Positions 1-11,310 of a stretch of DNA of 64,000 nt are shown here, in pieces. The stretch comes from Rhyacophila brunnea (Eukaryota; Arthropoda; Insecta; Trichoptera; Rhyacophilidae). The notes beneath the pieces are model-generated. The model did not search any database, had not been told where the DNA came from, and saw only the letters and a list, made by a program, of their open reading frames with translations. The position numbers were made by a program, and so were the translations under genes. Every line of letters begins with the position of its first letter. The first letter of the stretch is position 1. Where the stretch lies: contig JAGYXB010000698.1 of assembly GCA_022495005.1 (NCBI GenBank), forward strand, positions 310,001 through 374,000, in the 5' to 3' direction.

Positions 1-599
1 TTATTACTACTATCAAAGTTCTAAATCAGGAGAAGTAACACTTTTTATTCATCGAAATATTTGATCAGATGTAATATAATAAAAAACGTAGTGTTTGCGT
101 TTAATTTACGATAATAGTAGCCAGCCAGTAAGTTTGCTCTGCTTGTTAAGATAAGGCAAATTTCAACCGTCTGAAAAACAATTGAAGTTACCTACATACC
201 ATATTCGGTGTTATATTAGTTCGCAGAGAAAGCTGGGATTTAGTTAGACTAGAAATCCGTATTTCTTGTTTCTGTTCACATTGTCGGAATGAAGATATCT
301 AGAACTGCTAGACTTTAGGAAAACGACCAGAGGTGGAATTTGAAACAGACGGATCATGAGCTTTATGCATCAAGGATAAATTGGTAAATTAATTTGACAA
401 TAAATTGCACATAATATTTCTCTTTTCAAGAATATTATCAAATAATCATATATTTTTTTAGATATTTCGTTCTATAACGTTTTTAAAAATATAGAAAAAC
501 CTTTCGGTTTATATGGAAAAAATAAATAAACTGAGCAATATTATAATATTAATCTTATTGCATCGTTTTCTCTCGCGTGACTTTGCTCCAACTACGTCA
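1..599. other. No recognisable feature
   Basis: AT-rich DNA with no frame or repeat match seen. Confidence 0.4.
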
Positions 600-680
600 T
601 ATTTATATAACTATTTTTTTTATTTAAACGAATAATTCACAAGATTTAATAATGTAACATTATTTTTATTGAAGATATAT
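600..680. repeat. Relic of the 161-bp palindromic element family
   Basis: The stretch around 610-655 (motif AATAATTCACAAGATTTAA) matches one arm of the palindrome at 62150-62310. A further relic lies at about 13640-13700. Only one arm is preserved here, directly left of a SINE; a SINE also lies about 200 bp right of the complete copy at 62 kb. Confidence 0.55.
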
Positions 681-683
681 CAT

Positions 684-889
684 TTGAAAATACTTCTGAG
701 AAATATATTTATAACCAATAGAAAAAATCTTTTTTGATAAAAATTCGTCACAATTAGATAAGATTCCTATAGCATAGTGGTCAATGCACGGTGGCGCAAA
801 TCCCGAAAGATGCAGGTCCGAATCCTGGTGGGTGTCATATTGAAAAAAAAATATACTATTGGTCATATATTTCTCAGAATTATTTTCAA
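684..889 (+). repeat. tRNA-derived SINE flanked by inverted copies of its tail
   Basis: The core has an A-box-like TAGCATAGTGG at 770-780 and a B-box-like GGTCCGAATCC at 815-825, the internal RNA polymerase III promoter of tRNA-derived SINEs. After it come an A-rich stretch and a tail, CTATTGGTCATATATTTCTC, up to 889. The same tail occurs in reverse orientation at 684-730, giving arms of about 45 bp around the tRNA-like core. Related SINEs lie at 22977-23150 and 62518-62670. Its strand follows the A-box to B-box order. Confidence 0.65.
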
Positions 890-894
890 ATTAT

Positions 895-1689
895 GTATGT
901 AAATTAATAGTCACCCAATTATAACACCTAACTAAAGCAATGTTTCTAAAAAAAGATAGAGAATCTCGTTGATTTCTGTGAAATAAGTTAGTATTAAATT
1001 TAATCAATGACAATAATGTTATGACAACCAAAATATTCATCAAGATTAATAAGTATATTATATTAATTATATTATATTACATTAAAGATAATATAATAAT
1101 TAAAAAGAACATATAGTAATGCTATTGAATGCACGCAATTAAGCAATGCATATAGGTTCATAACTAAGTACATTTTACATCAATTTATACGTAAGTGAAA
1201 GATGAAATATCTTGCCATCTAGGTATATATTATTGAATGCGAATTCATTCCTTTACTGGTCATATCAATGCAATAAAAGGTTTTACATTTTTTTGCTATC
1301 TTTATGCAAAGAATAAGCATTGACGTCATTCGAATTCGTGGATTACAGGTTACAGGTGAAAATAGTTCGTATAATATCATGATATGATTGATTATATCAC
1401 AAAGGTAATAATATTGCAAAAAATACTTTCCATGTAGGTATGGTGATAGGTTTTAGTAGGTTTTTTATCAAAATATAATATTTTTAGACATTTCAACAAA
1501 ATAGATAAATCATAATTCTGGCATAAATCTATGAAGATGATTTATTAGAAAACTAAATACCTATTTCATTTATTTTTTAAAGCTTGTAACACAAAAAACC
1601 AACAAAAAAATTATAAAGAACTTAAAGACACACTTTTTATATATTTCATCGAACATTCATTAAAATAAAATAGGTAAATGACGTAATAT
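895..1689. other. No recognisable feature
   Basis: AT-rich DNA. The short minus frame at 1219-1419 has no support. Confidence 0.4.
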
Positions 1690-2300
1690 TTTATATTCAT
1701 TCTTATTCATCATCATTCGTGGCTCTTGGCTTTCTCTAAATATCGTCCCCATTCTGATTCTCCAATACAAGATGACGATTGCATGCGCATCGAATTACTG
1801 ATACTTGGTCCTCCAAACACTTCTCCAACTGGACGTTTTTAAACTTCCCGGGTTGATCCAAGTACAAGTATATATTACAGTGGCAAAGACTACTTAACTG
1901 GCTCTCACATTTAAACTAGCCTCGTCTGCCGCACAGCCATAAATCAAACTTTCTATGATCGTCGCTCCGATGTTGCATATCAAGACCGCGCACATAGCGA
2001 TCGTTGCGCGTAACTTCTCAAACGTAGATATATTGGGATGGGGCGACCAGCAAGCTGGTATAGGTGTGATTCAATTCGCAGGCGTGCATATGCGTTCTGG
2101 CGGCTTCGACTCGCAGCCGGAAACGCATGCGATTTGTTGCTAGAAGCACCAGATGTTTTTGTCAAACTAAAAGGCGCATTCCACCAATATACGGAGCTGA
2201 ATTTGGCAACGTGTGTTTTGGGAATAACGATGACGTCACATTCAACACGACACAGACGAGACGAGTTTTGATGTGCGAGCCGGCTTACTAGGCGATTATT
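1690..2300. other. GC-richer block without an assignable gene
   Basis: The block is clearly richer in G, C and CpG than the flanks, especially at 1920-2280. Short open frames exist on both strands (for example 1955-2143 + and 1980-2165 -), but none gave a family I recognise and their splice context is unclear. It could be a decayed mobile element, a promoter region or an unrecognised exon. TGACGTCA, a perfect CRE/ATF site, occurs at about 2231-2238. Confidence 0.3.
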
Positions 2301-2584
2301 TAAAAACTACCTTAATTAAAAATTCATATATTACAGTTATTACATCAGTAACGGGCCAAGAGAGGTATTAATACGTAATAAAATGTAATAGTTGTCAGGA
2401 TATATCCACTTATATTTATATTCATCACTGATACTCTTGCGTTCAAAGGCTGTAATAATCTCGTACTACCATATTTTTGTATTGAATATTGCAACAGTTG
2501 ACGGTAAATTATCAGAAATTAACAGATCGGTAAATTGTACTTACGTTGAAGACTAGACGTATTTTGCAGGTATCAAACAAAGAG

Positions 2585-2860
2585 ACTTTGGCCCACACAC
2601 TGGACTAGGCAGTTACTTACCAGCCATATCAATTTCGCCGCGAAACTCCACGGGTTTCGTTTGACAAATAATGGGCCGGATTACACTTGCGGCAATGACT
2701 ACCAAGACGTTGAACGCGTTATCTGAGATTGCCCGCTTAGGAATTCTTAACAAACGGAGGTGTTTGCCAGGATCCGTACATCACAGTCCCAATTATTGGC
2801 CAAGCAGACTTGATATCAAGCGAGGCTCACTTTGAAGCATCTGAAAAATTTGCAGCTTCG
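2585..2860 (+). pseudogene. Non-LTR retrotransposon relic, C-terminal zinc-knuckle region of ORF2
   Basis: The + frame reads KLHGFRLTNNGPDYTCGNDY, then QDVERVI, a stop, and DCPLRN. This matches the C-terminal region after the RNase H/RT of R1/I/jockey-type elements, with its C-G-x3-Q-D-x4-I-x2-CPL pattern. An upstream in-frame stretch (LLTSHINFAAK) fits the preceding helix. Stops in the conserved block (TGA, TAA) and the lack of an RT domain nearby make it a dead fragment. Clade assignment is inference from the motif only. Confidence 0.6.
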
Positions 2861-3609
2861 TACGGACAACAGGTTAATTGGATTAATCCCGATTCTTCCG
2901 TAGAATCATCATCGAACTATAATATCAATATTTAGTATGCGTATACAGAGGAAACTTAAAATATCACCGAGATCAGCTGATTCAGTCCAACACTTTTATT
3001 TTCTCTCTAAATTCTTTCTATCGTGCATGGTTGTTACATCAGTCCCATGCAACTTATTATCGGGATAGTAGAATGAGCATGTAGAATCTTTTCTTTCAGG
3101 GACGTTTTGAGCATCATGGAAGGCGACCTTGCATATCCATGTCTGTGTATACATGATGGGTAGAGATGGGGAACCTAAATTCATTTACGTTGAAGACTTT
3201 TCATTGTCAGCCATAAAGCAGTAAATTAAAAATTGAATCATTTCAAAAAAGGTTTTTTCTACGCCGTTATATCAAATTTAATTTTAGATATTTTTTTATG
3301 TCGTATGATTTTTTGATGCAGGATTTAATTATAATATTTAAATAAACTTCATCAATTGTAATATATTAATATTATTATCTTCGTAAGTTCCGTTGGTATG
3401 ACTGACAAATATCTACCTATGCAAGATGACTCCCGTAGCCTACTTACTTTCAAAAGTCATTCTTTGCAAAAATATTGATTTTATAATACAAGTACCTACC
3501 AAAACATTATAATCATAAATTAATATATTATAAGGTTATTTATTATAAAATAATAAAATACCCATAAATCTTCTTCAATTGTACGTAATATGCTAATTTT
3601 TTTGAGTAT
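2861..3609. other. No recognisable feature
   Basis: AT-rich DNA; a 62-codon minus frame at 2996-3184 has no support. Confidence 0.35.
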
Positions 3610-3800
3610 ATGAGTTATAGACCTACACAGGGTGGAATTTGAATTCACAGATTTTTGTTTTCACGAGAAATGGATGTTAGCCACTTGCTCAACCTATTAC
3701 AACTAAAACACCATGTGAATTTTCCAGACACGAGATTCAAATCCAAGATCCACGACATTATAAGCCGATGTGGTAACCGCTCAGCCATTGTGGGCATTAT
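3610..3800 (-). repeat. tRNA-derived SINE, family with CATTTCTCGTGAAAAC tail
   Basis: On the minus strand the tRNA-like head holds an A-box-like GGCTGAGCGGTTACC (near 3775-3789) and a B-box-like GGATTTGAATCTC (rc of 3732-3744). It is followed by a body and a tail containing CATTTCTCGTGAAAACAAA (rc of 3650-3675). Relatives lie at 36040-36165, 38630-38720 and 45285-45465 (minus), and tails at 6200-6350 and 59660-59770 (plus). Confidence 0.65.
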
Positions 3801-5082
3801 TCCTACGCATAATTATTAATAAATCGATTGTTTTTTATTCATAAATAATTATTATTTTGCCACACAGCTTAATGAAGACTGAAAATAGTTTAATGTATTT
3901 CCGTGGCATGAATCATCACCAAGTCTGTCCGGAAATATGAACCACCAAACGCTGCGTTCTATCCCCGCTTCAATATGTAGAAGCCAGTCTACGCGATATG
4001 CTTGCGCGGGGTATATAGAGGTTTACACACATAAAAATGCAACTACAGAATATGGTGTGTAAATTATCTTTAAGATTTTTGTAAGAAATGGCAGCTTTTT
4101 TCTCAGATCATTTTTATTCCATTCAAAAAATTCAATCAGATACTTATAAAAATAACGTCTGAAATTTATCTATTGATGGGATTAAAAATCGGTTCACATA
4201 GACTTGTAGATGGGCGTTAAGTACACTTTTTACCGTAGGGCACGAATAAAAATTTAATGACATTTTTAATTGTATTAGTAAATAATACATTAATAAACAA
4301 TGTTATTTATTATACTATGGACTACAGAGAATGGTTCCATTGTTTTCATTAAACTTTATTGAGGATATGTTCAACCGTTTGGGATAGAACTGTTATCCAA
4401 ACGACATTTAATTTTATTTACTTTTAGTGAGTCGTTTGTAAAGCTAAACTATATATTCAAATGCTGGCAAACCTTAATCTAGGCGAAGTCCCAACAAGTG
4501 ACACGTCACAACGTCACGTCGTATCACTCCACTGACGACACGAGGGGATGTTTTGTGTGAACACTGAAAAGGTGTCAACTGGAAATGTAGATAGGCTGCC
4601 ATTTATGGTAATTCTCTTAGAATATGTACCCTTCCGAGGGGTTATCAACTATGATAATCGTTTTTGATAAATGTAATACCATTTAAGTAATCGATTTTAA
4701 TTACTACAGGCCTTAACAACCTGCTTTGCATTCATTTAGTATGTACCCAGTTTAACTTACACTGCACGAAACCGCAACCACCTCTTTATTTGACTCGTCG
4801 CAAATGACGCAAGCGATTCGACAGAAAATTTTAAAAGTTGCCTCCAATGCGTTCAAACTAGTCACAAACTTGAATACACGAAATAAAATACGCATTAAGT
4901 ACCAAAAAGTTGAATCTGAGATATAGAGGTTTTGGTGAATAATTTGTTAATTTTTCATATAAGCACTATTTTATTAGTTTCTCAATAGATTTACTTTAAC
5001 ATACAATCTACAAACAAAAATAAAGTAGAATCAAAAAAGTTACTTTGGAATACGTCTTTCACCTATACATCTTAAATCTACA
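3801..5082. other. No gene; CRE-like cluster near 4498-4545
   Basis: TGACACGTCACAACGTCACG and a following CTGACGACACG give several ACGTCA/TGACG half sites within 50 bp. The rest is AT-rich without features. Confidence 0.35.
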
Positions 5083-5330
5083 TATTTAGTCATATTCAAC
5101 GAGTGGAATTGGGTCAACCAGTCCAGAAAGTTTTTGATGCGAAGCCGTCTGGGTGGATAAGTATCATGTGACCCAAATTGCGATGGCCAGATAGTGTGGA
5201 CCAGGAGCCGCGAGCAATCGTAATTCCAGATTGGAGAAGGATTGCGGAGCACATCGGTAAGGAATGTATGACTGGTTGATACCAGTTGCTGCAACCAGTC
5301 ACACCCACAAGTGGTTATGTGTGAGCGTGG
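5083..5330 (+). pseudogene. Non-LTR retrotransposon relic, RT C-terminal (GRPKLRW-type) region
   Basis: The + frame reads FSHIQRVELGQPVQKVFDAK, then PSGWISIM, a stop, PKLRWPDSVDQEPRAI, and a segment with PDWRRIAEHIGKE. Known arthropod LINE proteins end in the same order: a GH[IV]-R-M segment, a basic GRP+LRW-D-[SV] segment, then a W-R-x-x-A-x-x-R helix. A TGA breaks the basic motif and another follows the helix. The 100-residue minus-strand frame over the same bases is a shadow. No upstream RT core was seen. Confidence 0.62.
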
Positions 5331-6199
5331 CCTTATTTTCAATATTGGACTAAATAAATTGATAACATAAAATAATATTTTTCCCCTAGGTTCTATAAAT
5401 ATGAGTTTATATAAGGGATTGCAATACTGAAATATTTCCCAACCAAAATAGGTAATATAAAAATCCGTATATTCTTTTACATTTACTATGATTGAGTAGG
5501 AAAGAAACTGTATAGTAATGTTAAATAAATTGCAAACCCAAATATCAAGTAAACAAGTACGTGTAATATATATATATATACATACTGATGCTTCGTTTTA
5601 GACTTTATTTGGAAAATCTTAAAACAACCTTCAAGGCACAATCTTTATTATAATGAATTTAAAAATGTGCTAAATTTTATAAGAAAAAAACAATATTAAT
5701 TAGAAGAATAGTCTCATAAATTTTAAAATATGATTAAGTCGACGTTAGTTTCTCATAAATAAAAATTTAAATCGTGTTTTCGTGAATTTTATTATTTTTT
5801 AGAAACTGTCACGTAATTTAAATTTATACCTTTTTAGATCATAAAAGTACACTATTTTTGTCGTGGGTAATTTTAAAATATTCCCAAAAACCCTGGGATT
5901 CCGACATTTTAAATACACAAAATTTCGAGATCGATACATCAAGTGAAATTCTGGGATTGAAACTGTATTTAGTATCTATCATATTTTAAACGTTTAAAAC
6001 ACTATTTATTATAGTCCGTCCCGCCCAATAATTAAAATTATCCCATTTTTTTAGTTGTTATCTTTGTACTTCGTCTTGCTTACAATGTCAAAATATGAAG
6101 TTTATTTTATAATTAGTAATGAAAATTAGACAAATCAGATGTTAAATATATAAAATGTAAATTTTGGCCACTTATTTATCATAAAATATTCAAACAGAA
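5331..6199. other. No recognisable feature
   Basis: AT-rich DNA with a short (TA)n at 5567-5581. Confidence 0.4.
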
Positions 6200-6355
6200 A
6201 AATAATGTGGAGCGGTTAATTCCGTGTCTGTCAAATTCATATATTGTTTTTAAATGTGTGTTTAGACCCAAAATATGGAAATGGGTTAAGCAAACGGCTA
6301 ACATTCATTTCTCGTAAGAACAAAATCTAACATAACCTCCACTATGGTGGCCCAT
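6200..6355 (+). repeat. SINE copy (plus orientation), decayed head
   Basis: The tail GCTAACATTCATTTCTCGT followed by AAGAACAAAATC and AACCTCCACTATG matches, in reverse orientation, the SINE at 3610-3800. The tRNA-like head (about 6210-6245) is too eroded to mark boxes. Confidence 0.5.
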
Positions 6356-6633
6356 ATGATCTTAGGATCGAACATGCTAAAAAAATGAATGTAGAAAATT
6401 GAATTTTTCTCAACAATTTTAGATTTTTATTTTTACTTTTTCATGTGTAAATTTTAATGCTGCTCAATATCGTAATAAATTACATTAATAGCTTTTTACA
6501 CGTCCATGGATTTACCAGCGGCAGTACGTATTATTGCAACCATGACGATACAATGCAAATGTAAACACATATCATCGTGCATGTTGCAAGGCTGTATTTT
6601 CACGCGATAGTTGAAACTTGCATGCCATATGCA

Positions 6634-7146
6634 CAGTTACGTCCCGTGGGGGTAGGCAGATTGAGCGTCGCTTGGGAGCGGCATTTACCCGAAGGGCGGC
6701 AAATCGAGGAGAATCATTAGGTATACTTATATAGAAATAGATACCTAAACAGCTTAGTAATAACAGAAATATCTTTCCATTAAAAATATCCGCTCACTGG
6801 TTGCAACCAAAATGTATTAATTACTATAAAAGGTTTAACAGGACTGTAATTTTTTGTCGAGTTCGCGATGTCTAGTTTACTTCCATTATCCTTGGACGTC
6901 GCTTCCTTGGTGATCACTCTCGAGTTTTGGAAGTTTTCAGGTGTATTTTTAAATGTATCTGAAACCGTGGACTCGCAATATTGTCTATTGAAGCAGAGGC
7001 GGCATTTAAATTAGGTTTAGTGGTAGGTATATATCTCTTTTCGTTATGTATCCATACAACACATTTAATAGATATTGGTGTCATGAAAGGATGATAAAAA
7101 ATACGGTATAAAAAATTGGGCGGCATTTTGTCTTGGGACGTCACTG
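6634..7146. mobile_element. hAT-type non-autonomous DNA element with 8-bp target duplication
   Basis: The left end is CAGTTACGTCCC and the right end GGGACGTCACTG, inverted terminal repeats with CAG/CTG tips. Subterminal GCCGCCC-type sequence recurs inverted (GGGCGGC at both sides). The flanking 8-mers CATATGCA (6626-6633) and CATATGCG (7147-7154) match at 7 of 8 bases, the TSD length of hAT elements. At 513 bp it has no recognisable transposase; the minus-strand frame at 6914-7180 runs past the element and resembles nothing known. The same terminus occurs at 63845-63869. Confidence 0.82.
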
Positions 7147-7149
7147 CAT

Positions 7150-7389
7150 ATGCGCATTCACAGTAGAACAATAGAGGCAAACATGCCGAGAAAAATACGA
7201 ACTACACCGCGTAGACCATTTTTACAATCACAAATTTTCACAACCTGTCAAATAGCACCATACAATGAAAATAATGCGTCTCACTTACGCTTGAAAAATG
7301 GGTTAACGAAACAGGAAGCACTTTTGCGTGTAAGCAGTTATTATCGCAATAGTGTAATTTGTATACTATTGGTGCCAATAGATCCATGA
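7150..7389 (+). other. Open frame of unknown status (inner ATG at 7183)
   Basis: A 79-codon frame begins at the right edge of the hAT element. An internal ATG at 7183 would give a basic peptide starting MPRKIRTTPRRPFLQSQ. It is hydrophilic and less AT-rich than its flanks, but I recognise no family, see no splice signal that decides it, and cannot exclude chance or an old element remnant. Confidence 0.15.
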
Positions 7390-10300
7390 CTGTATGCAGG
7401 CGCTATTAGTACATATTATTATAATAAGCTTATCATGTCAAAATTCATTTGTACATTTTTTTGATTATGCTACTGGCTTATTATCATTACGCACTCTTTC
7501 TACGTTTGTTTTACTATACACACTGCAAGAGGTAAAGAAAACGTGCTCTTACAATATACTTTTACATAAAATATCATCAAGACTATCAAAATTATTTTTA
7601 AACGTCTACAGAATTTGTCGTCTCCATTTTTAATCTTTCACAATCATCCAATAAGATCGACTAAGCAGCATTTGTTCATAGATATTTAAGTAATTGAAAT
7701 TTTATGAGAAAAACGATATTTTAAAGCCTTAATATAAGAAACGGTCCACCATTTTATGACTTATTTACGTGAAATGGGTATTGGCCTGTGCCTGAAAAGA
7801 AAATTTATTTTTATAGGTCATTTTTATGCGTTTTTGTTATTTTCTTCCATGGAGCAGTAATACAATAATACATTCTCATTTGATCTCCAATATAATATAT
7901 TATTATTATATATATGGAGATATAAAAAATGATATAATCGGTTTACAACGTGACTGAAATGACTAAAGTTAAATAACAAAACATTTTCTTGTTTTACCTT
8001 ACGATGCCTATTTATTTTATTATCTGAGACATATATTAACATGTAACTTGGTTTACTTTGTAGAATCTTACTGTAAAACGGTTATAGGTACACATTAGGA
8101 ATAGTTGTCGCCAGATGGATGGACCAAATCAAGAATATCACGGATATTGCACTGACAATGTGAAATAAAACCAACCATGGAGAAGGTTATTCAAATCATC
8201 CAGATCACGATCCTCAGTCGTGAATAAAATTATCTTTCGTTCAAACTATTAATTAATTTCTCAAGATCAGTATTTTCTAAACTGTGTTTAAAATTTGAAG
8301 GGATACACTTTTTTTCGTAAAAATATTTCAAGCTATGTTACCAATAATTATTACCCATGTATAGCCAAAATTATCAAAAATACAATGATTTTGTAAATCG
8401 TAAATATAATATGAATCATTAGAGGCTATACAATTACTCAAATTGACTCTGTAGGGAGGATTTTTTATTGTATGGTCAGAAGATTGAAAAAATGATTTAA
8501 TCATCTCATATTTAACGAATATTGTAATTTGGTAAAAATTGTTCTACGTATCTATATTGCTAAAAAATATACTTGAATTTTACAGATGCTAGATTCAAAC
8601 ATAAATTTCAAGGGTGGAAGTGATGTTTTATTAATCCTCAAATGCAGGAATGTATCTTAATAAGATTTTCTAAACTGTTACTTTTATATTCGACGACTTG
8701 TATCAAAAACTAATTTTAAAATACCATATCTTAAGAATTCTAAATGTTATAATATATTAAATTCTTATGTTACCAGTCTACAAAATTTTTCTAATCTGTC
8801 ATGAAATATTTTATAAAAATGTATTAAGTATAAGTTTATACTCGTATTTATTTTTCTCGGAAAGGTTATTCAAGTTCACATTTTAATATCCTGTTTTATA
8901 TTATAGCCAAAAAGTTAGCTTCAAAGGGTATTTACTATAATAACATTGAAATATTTTTTTACAGAAAAGTTTCGACACTCGACCTTTGAAAATTTAATAT
9001 TAATATAAAAAAAAGTTTCAGCACTTCTGAAGTACCCACAGAGTGGGTATGAAGGAGCTCACACAATCGTATTTACTAAACGATTGTATTGTCGACCTAG
9101 TATGTAGGTAACGGAAAGGAGACGACATATTATTTATTCTAAATGTACTAAAGTAGATTAGCGGTTAATCAAAAAGTTTAAATTTCTTGTTAAACTCCTA
9201 AACGAAATACAATTATTGTGATAATGCTCCCGAAATTAAAGTGTAGTCCCTTTGTCAATTTTATATACCGTAAACTGAGGTTACTTTACCCCAGTGGAGG
9301 TAACTTTACACCACAATAAAAAATGTTTCAAAGCCATCTGCCAATATGATACTCAATTTAATACTAATCTAATATTATTAATATTATCGACCGAAGGTAC
9401 TTGAAATTTGAATATAAATTAGAATTTAATCTATTATTAGTTTGAATTCAAAGGTAAGTCTACTGGAGCTAATTAGATAATAACTTGTGATATATAGGTG
9501 TGAGGAATCAAAAAACTGATAAGGAATACCTTAAATGGCTTTTTTTTCATTTAGGTTAGGTTAAAAAAAACAGCAATATTCCAAATACTATCAAATGATT
9601 AGTACACATAAAAAATTTCAGTTAAATAACGCAACGTATAAACATTATTATGCTTATTCCTATGTTAGTGAATAAATTAATGAATTATAACGACTGTCCG
9701 AAGATTGTAGATATTAAAACTATTAGAAAACTTCTTTATTACAAGCATTTAATATATCTTTGCGTGGACGGAAAATATGAGTAATGAATGCACTGACAGA
9801 CAAGTAACTGTGAACATATTCGTTAGAATATGTTTACTGTTTTAACGGAAATAGCGACGCGTTGTCTTGTAAAGTATTGTTTTGATTAGATCGCACTACA
9901 TTACGATGTAGAATTACAAACTACATTTAATTCAATATCAATATTTGCAAACATAGACATGCATTGTGTGTGTACACATGCAATGTTATAACGGAAAAGG
10001 TTTAAAATCAAATTGTATTGTTCGTGAAAAGATGTGTATCGGTTTGTATAGTATTTATAGTAGGAGAAGAATGTGGTGTATTACATATATTTTTTGTTTG
10101 AGATGAGAGAGACCGAAAAATTGTTTGAAAATACCACTATCCAACAGGTACTTTATATTGAAACCTTTTGATAGAAAATCAAAACAATAGACGTTTTACT
10201 TTTTGATTAAATTCCATCATCCAGTTTAGTAGTACTATCCCTTTTTTGGAGTTTACCTAAACGCATTGACGTCACGTGAGGGTATACACATAAGACACTG

Positions 10301-11214
10301 GTTTATGTCACATTCTTCTACCAGAAAATTCAAGAAGGAATGCATTTTTTTTTTCATTTAAAAAATACCTCATAATACAAATGTTTAGTCTACATCAAAA
10401 AGAACTTTTGGCGATTTTGCAACGTCTTTCGCGTGGATTAATAAATTGGCTGCCACAAAAAAATGTATGTTGGCGCATGGTACTTAGTGACTATAAATTA
10501 TTGTTTATATATGTCATGTTTCTATTTACTTTCATTATAAATAAAGCCATTTAAATTAGGGTAACGATTTTCAAACGTTTTGGTAGCAACAGTATTTTCA
10601 CTTTAGTTGAAGCAAAATACTTACTTACCGAAAGCCGTAACACCTTTATCAAATAAAAACTACTCCACTGAATTGTAATGATTTATAAATATACCTTGGT
10701 ATTGCGAGAAAATACCGTGAATACAATTGGCTTAAAATGTTCACGTCACTGACTTGTCCGGAATTTATATAATACAGATGTTTATTACTTTTAGAATTTC
10801 CGAAATAGAGATAAACTACCCAAAAACCTTTTGCACTTTCATCAATACAAATAATTGTTAATCAAATGTTCAATACCAACACAAAGATATAAACACAATA
10901 CTAACTTTATATCCAACAATAATATATTATATAATACTCCGGCATAAAAAGACGTAGTAAAGAATAAATTTTACATTTATATAAAATATTTTTTAACATG
11001 CTTTACAATCGATTTTTATAACTATATGATTATTTATTTTGTGTATTTTTAAGATTATTTTTTTATAATTATTTTATTTATATGTGATTCCGTTGATGTC
11101 AATAATTTCAAAGGTGGAAGTTTTGTTAGAATTATAAAAATCTCAGCAACGATGATGGTAGTACGGACTGTACGGACTTTATAATATAAAGACTATTACG
11201 TAGACATCCACGTA
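7390..11214. other. Long AT-rich tract without genes
   Basis: Only short chance frames (7394-7633 +, 7824-8042 -) are present. A TTTAGGTTAGGTTA word at about 9551 and a short direct repeat of GAGGTTACTTTAC/GAGGTAACTTTAC (about 9276-9312) are the only local structures noted. Confidence 0.4.
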
Positions 11215-11310
11215 AATGATATTAGACTGGGGAATGTAATGGCTAACGCATAAACCTGGTAAGTGACAGGTGTGTATTCAAATCCCACTCGTTCCAAGAT
11301 GAAAATACAG
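11215..11310 (+). repeat. tRNA-derived SINE head
   Basis: An A-box-like TGGCTAACGCATAAACCTGG (near 11240) and a B-box-like GTATTCAAATCCCAC (near 11275) are spaced as in tRNA genes, but the arms do not form an acceptor stem. It is therefore called a SINE rather than a tRNA gene. Confidence 0.5.

Noticed and set aside
5040..5342. 100-codon minus-strand frame
   Set aside because: The opposite strand carries a recognisable LINE C-terminus over the same bases; this frame is its shadow.
7824..8042. 72-codon minus-strand frame
   Set aside because: Low-complexity N/Y/L/I-rich sequence with no supporting context.
9545..9560. TTTAGGTTAGGTTA as an interstitial telomere (TTAGG)n tract; also at 47424-47437
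   Set aside because: Only two units each; far too short to call a telomeric array.
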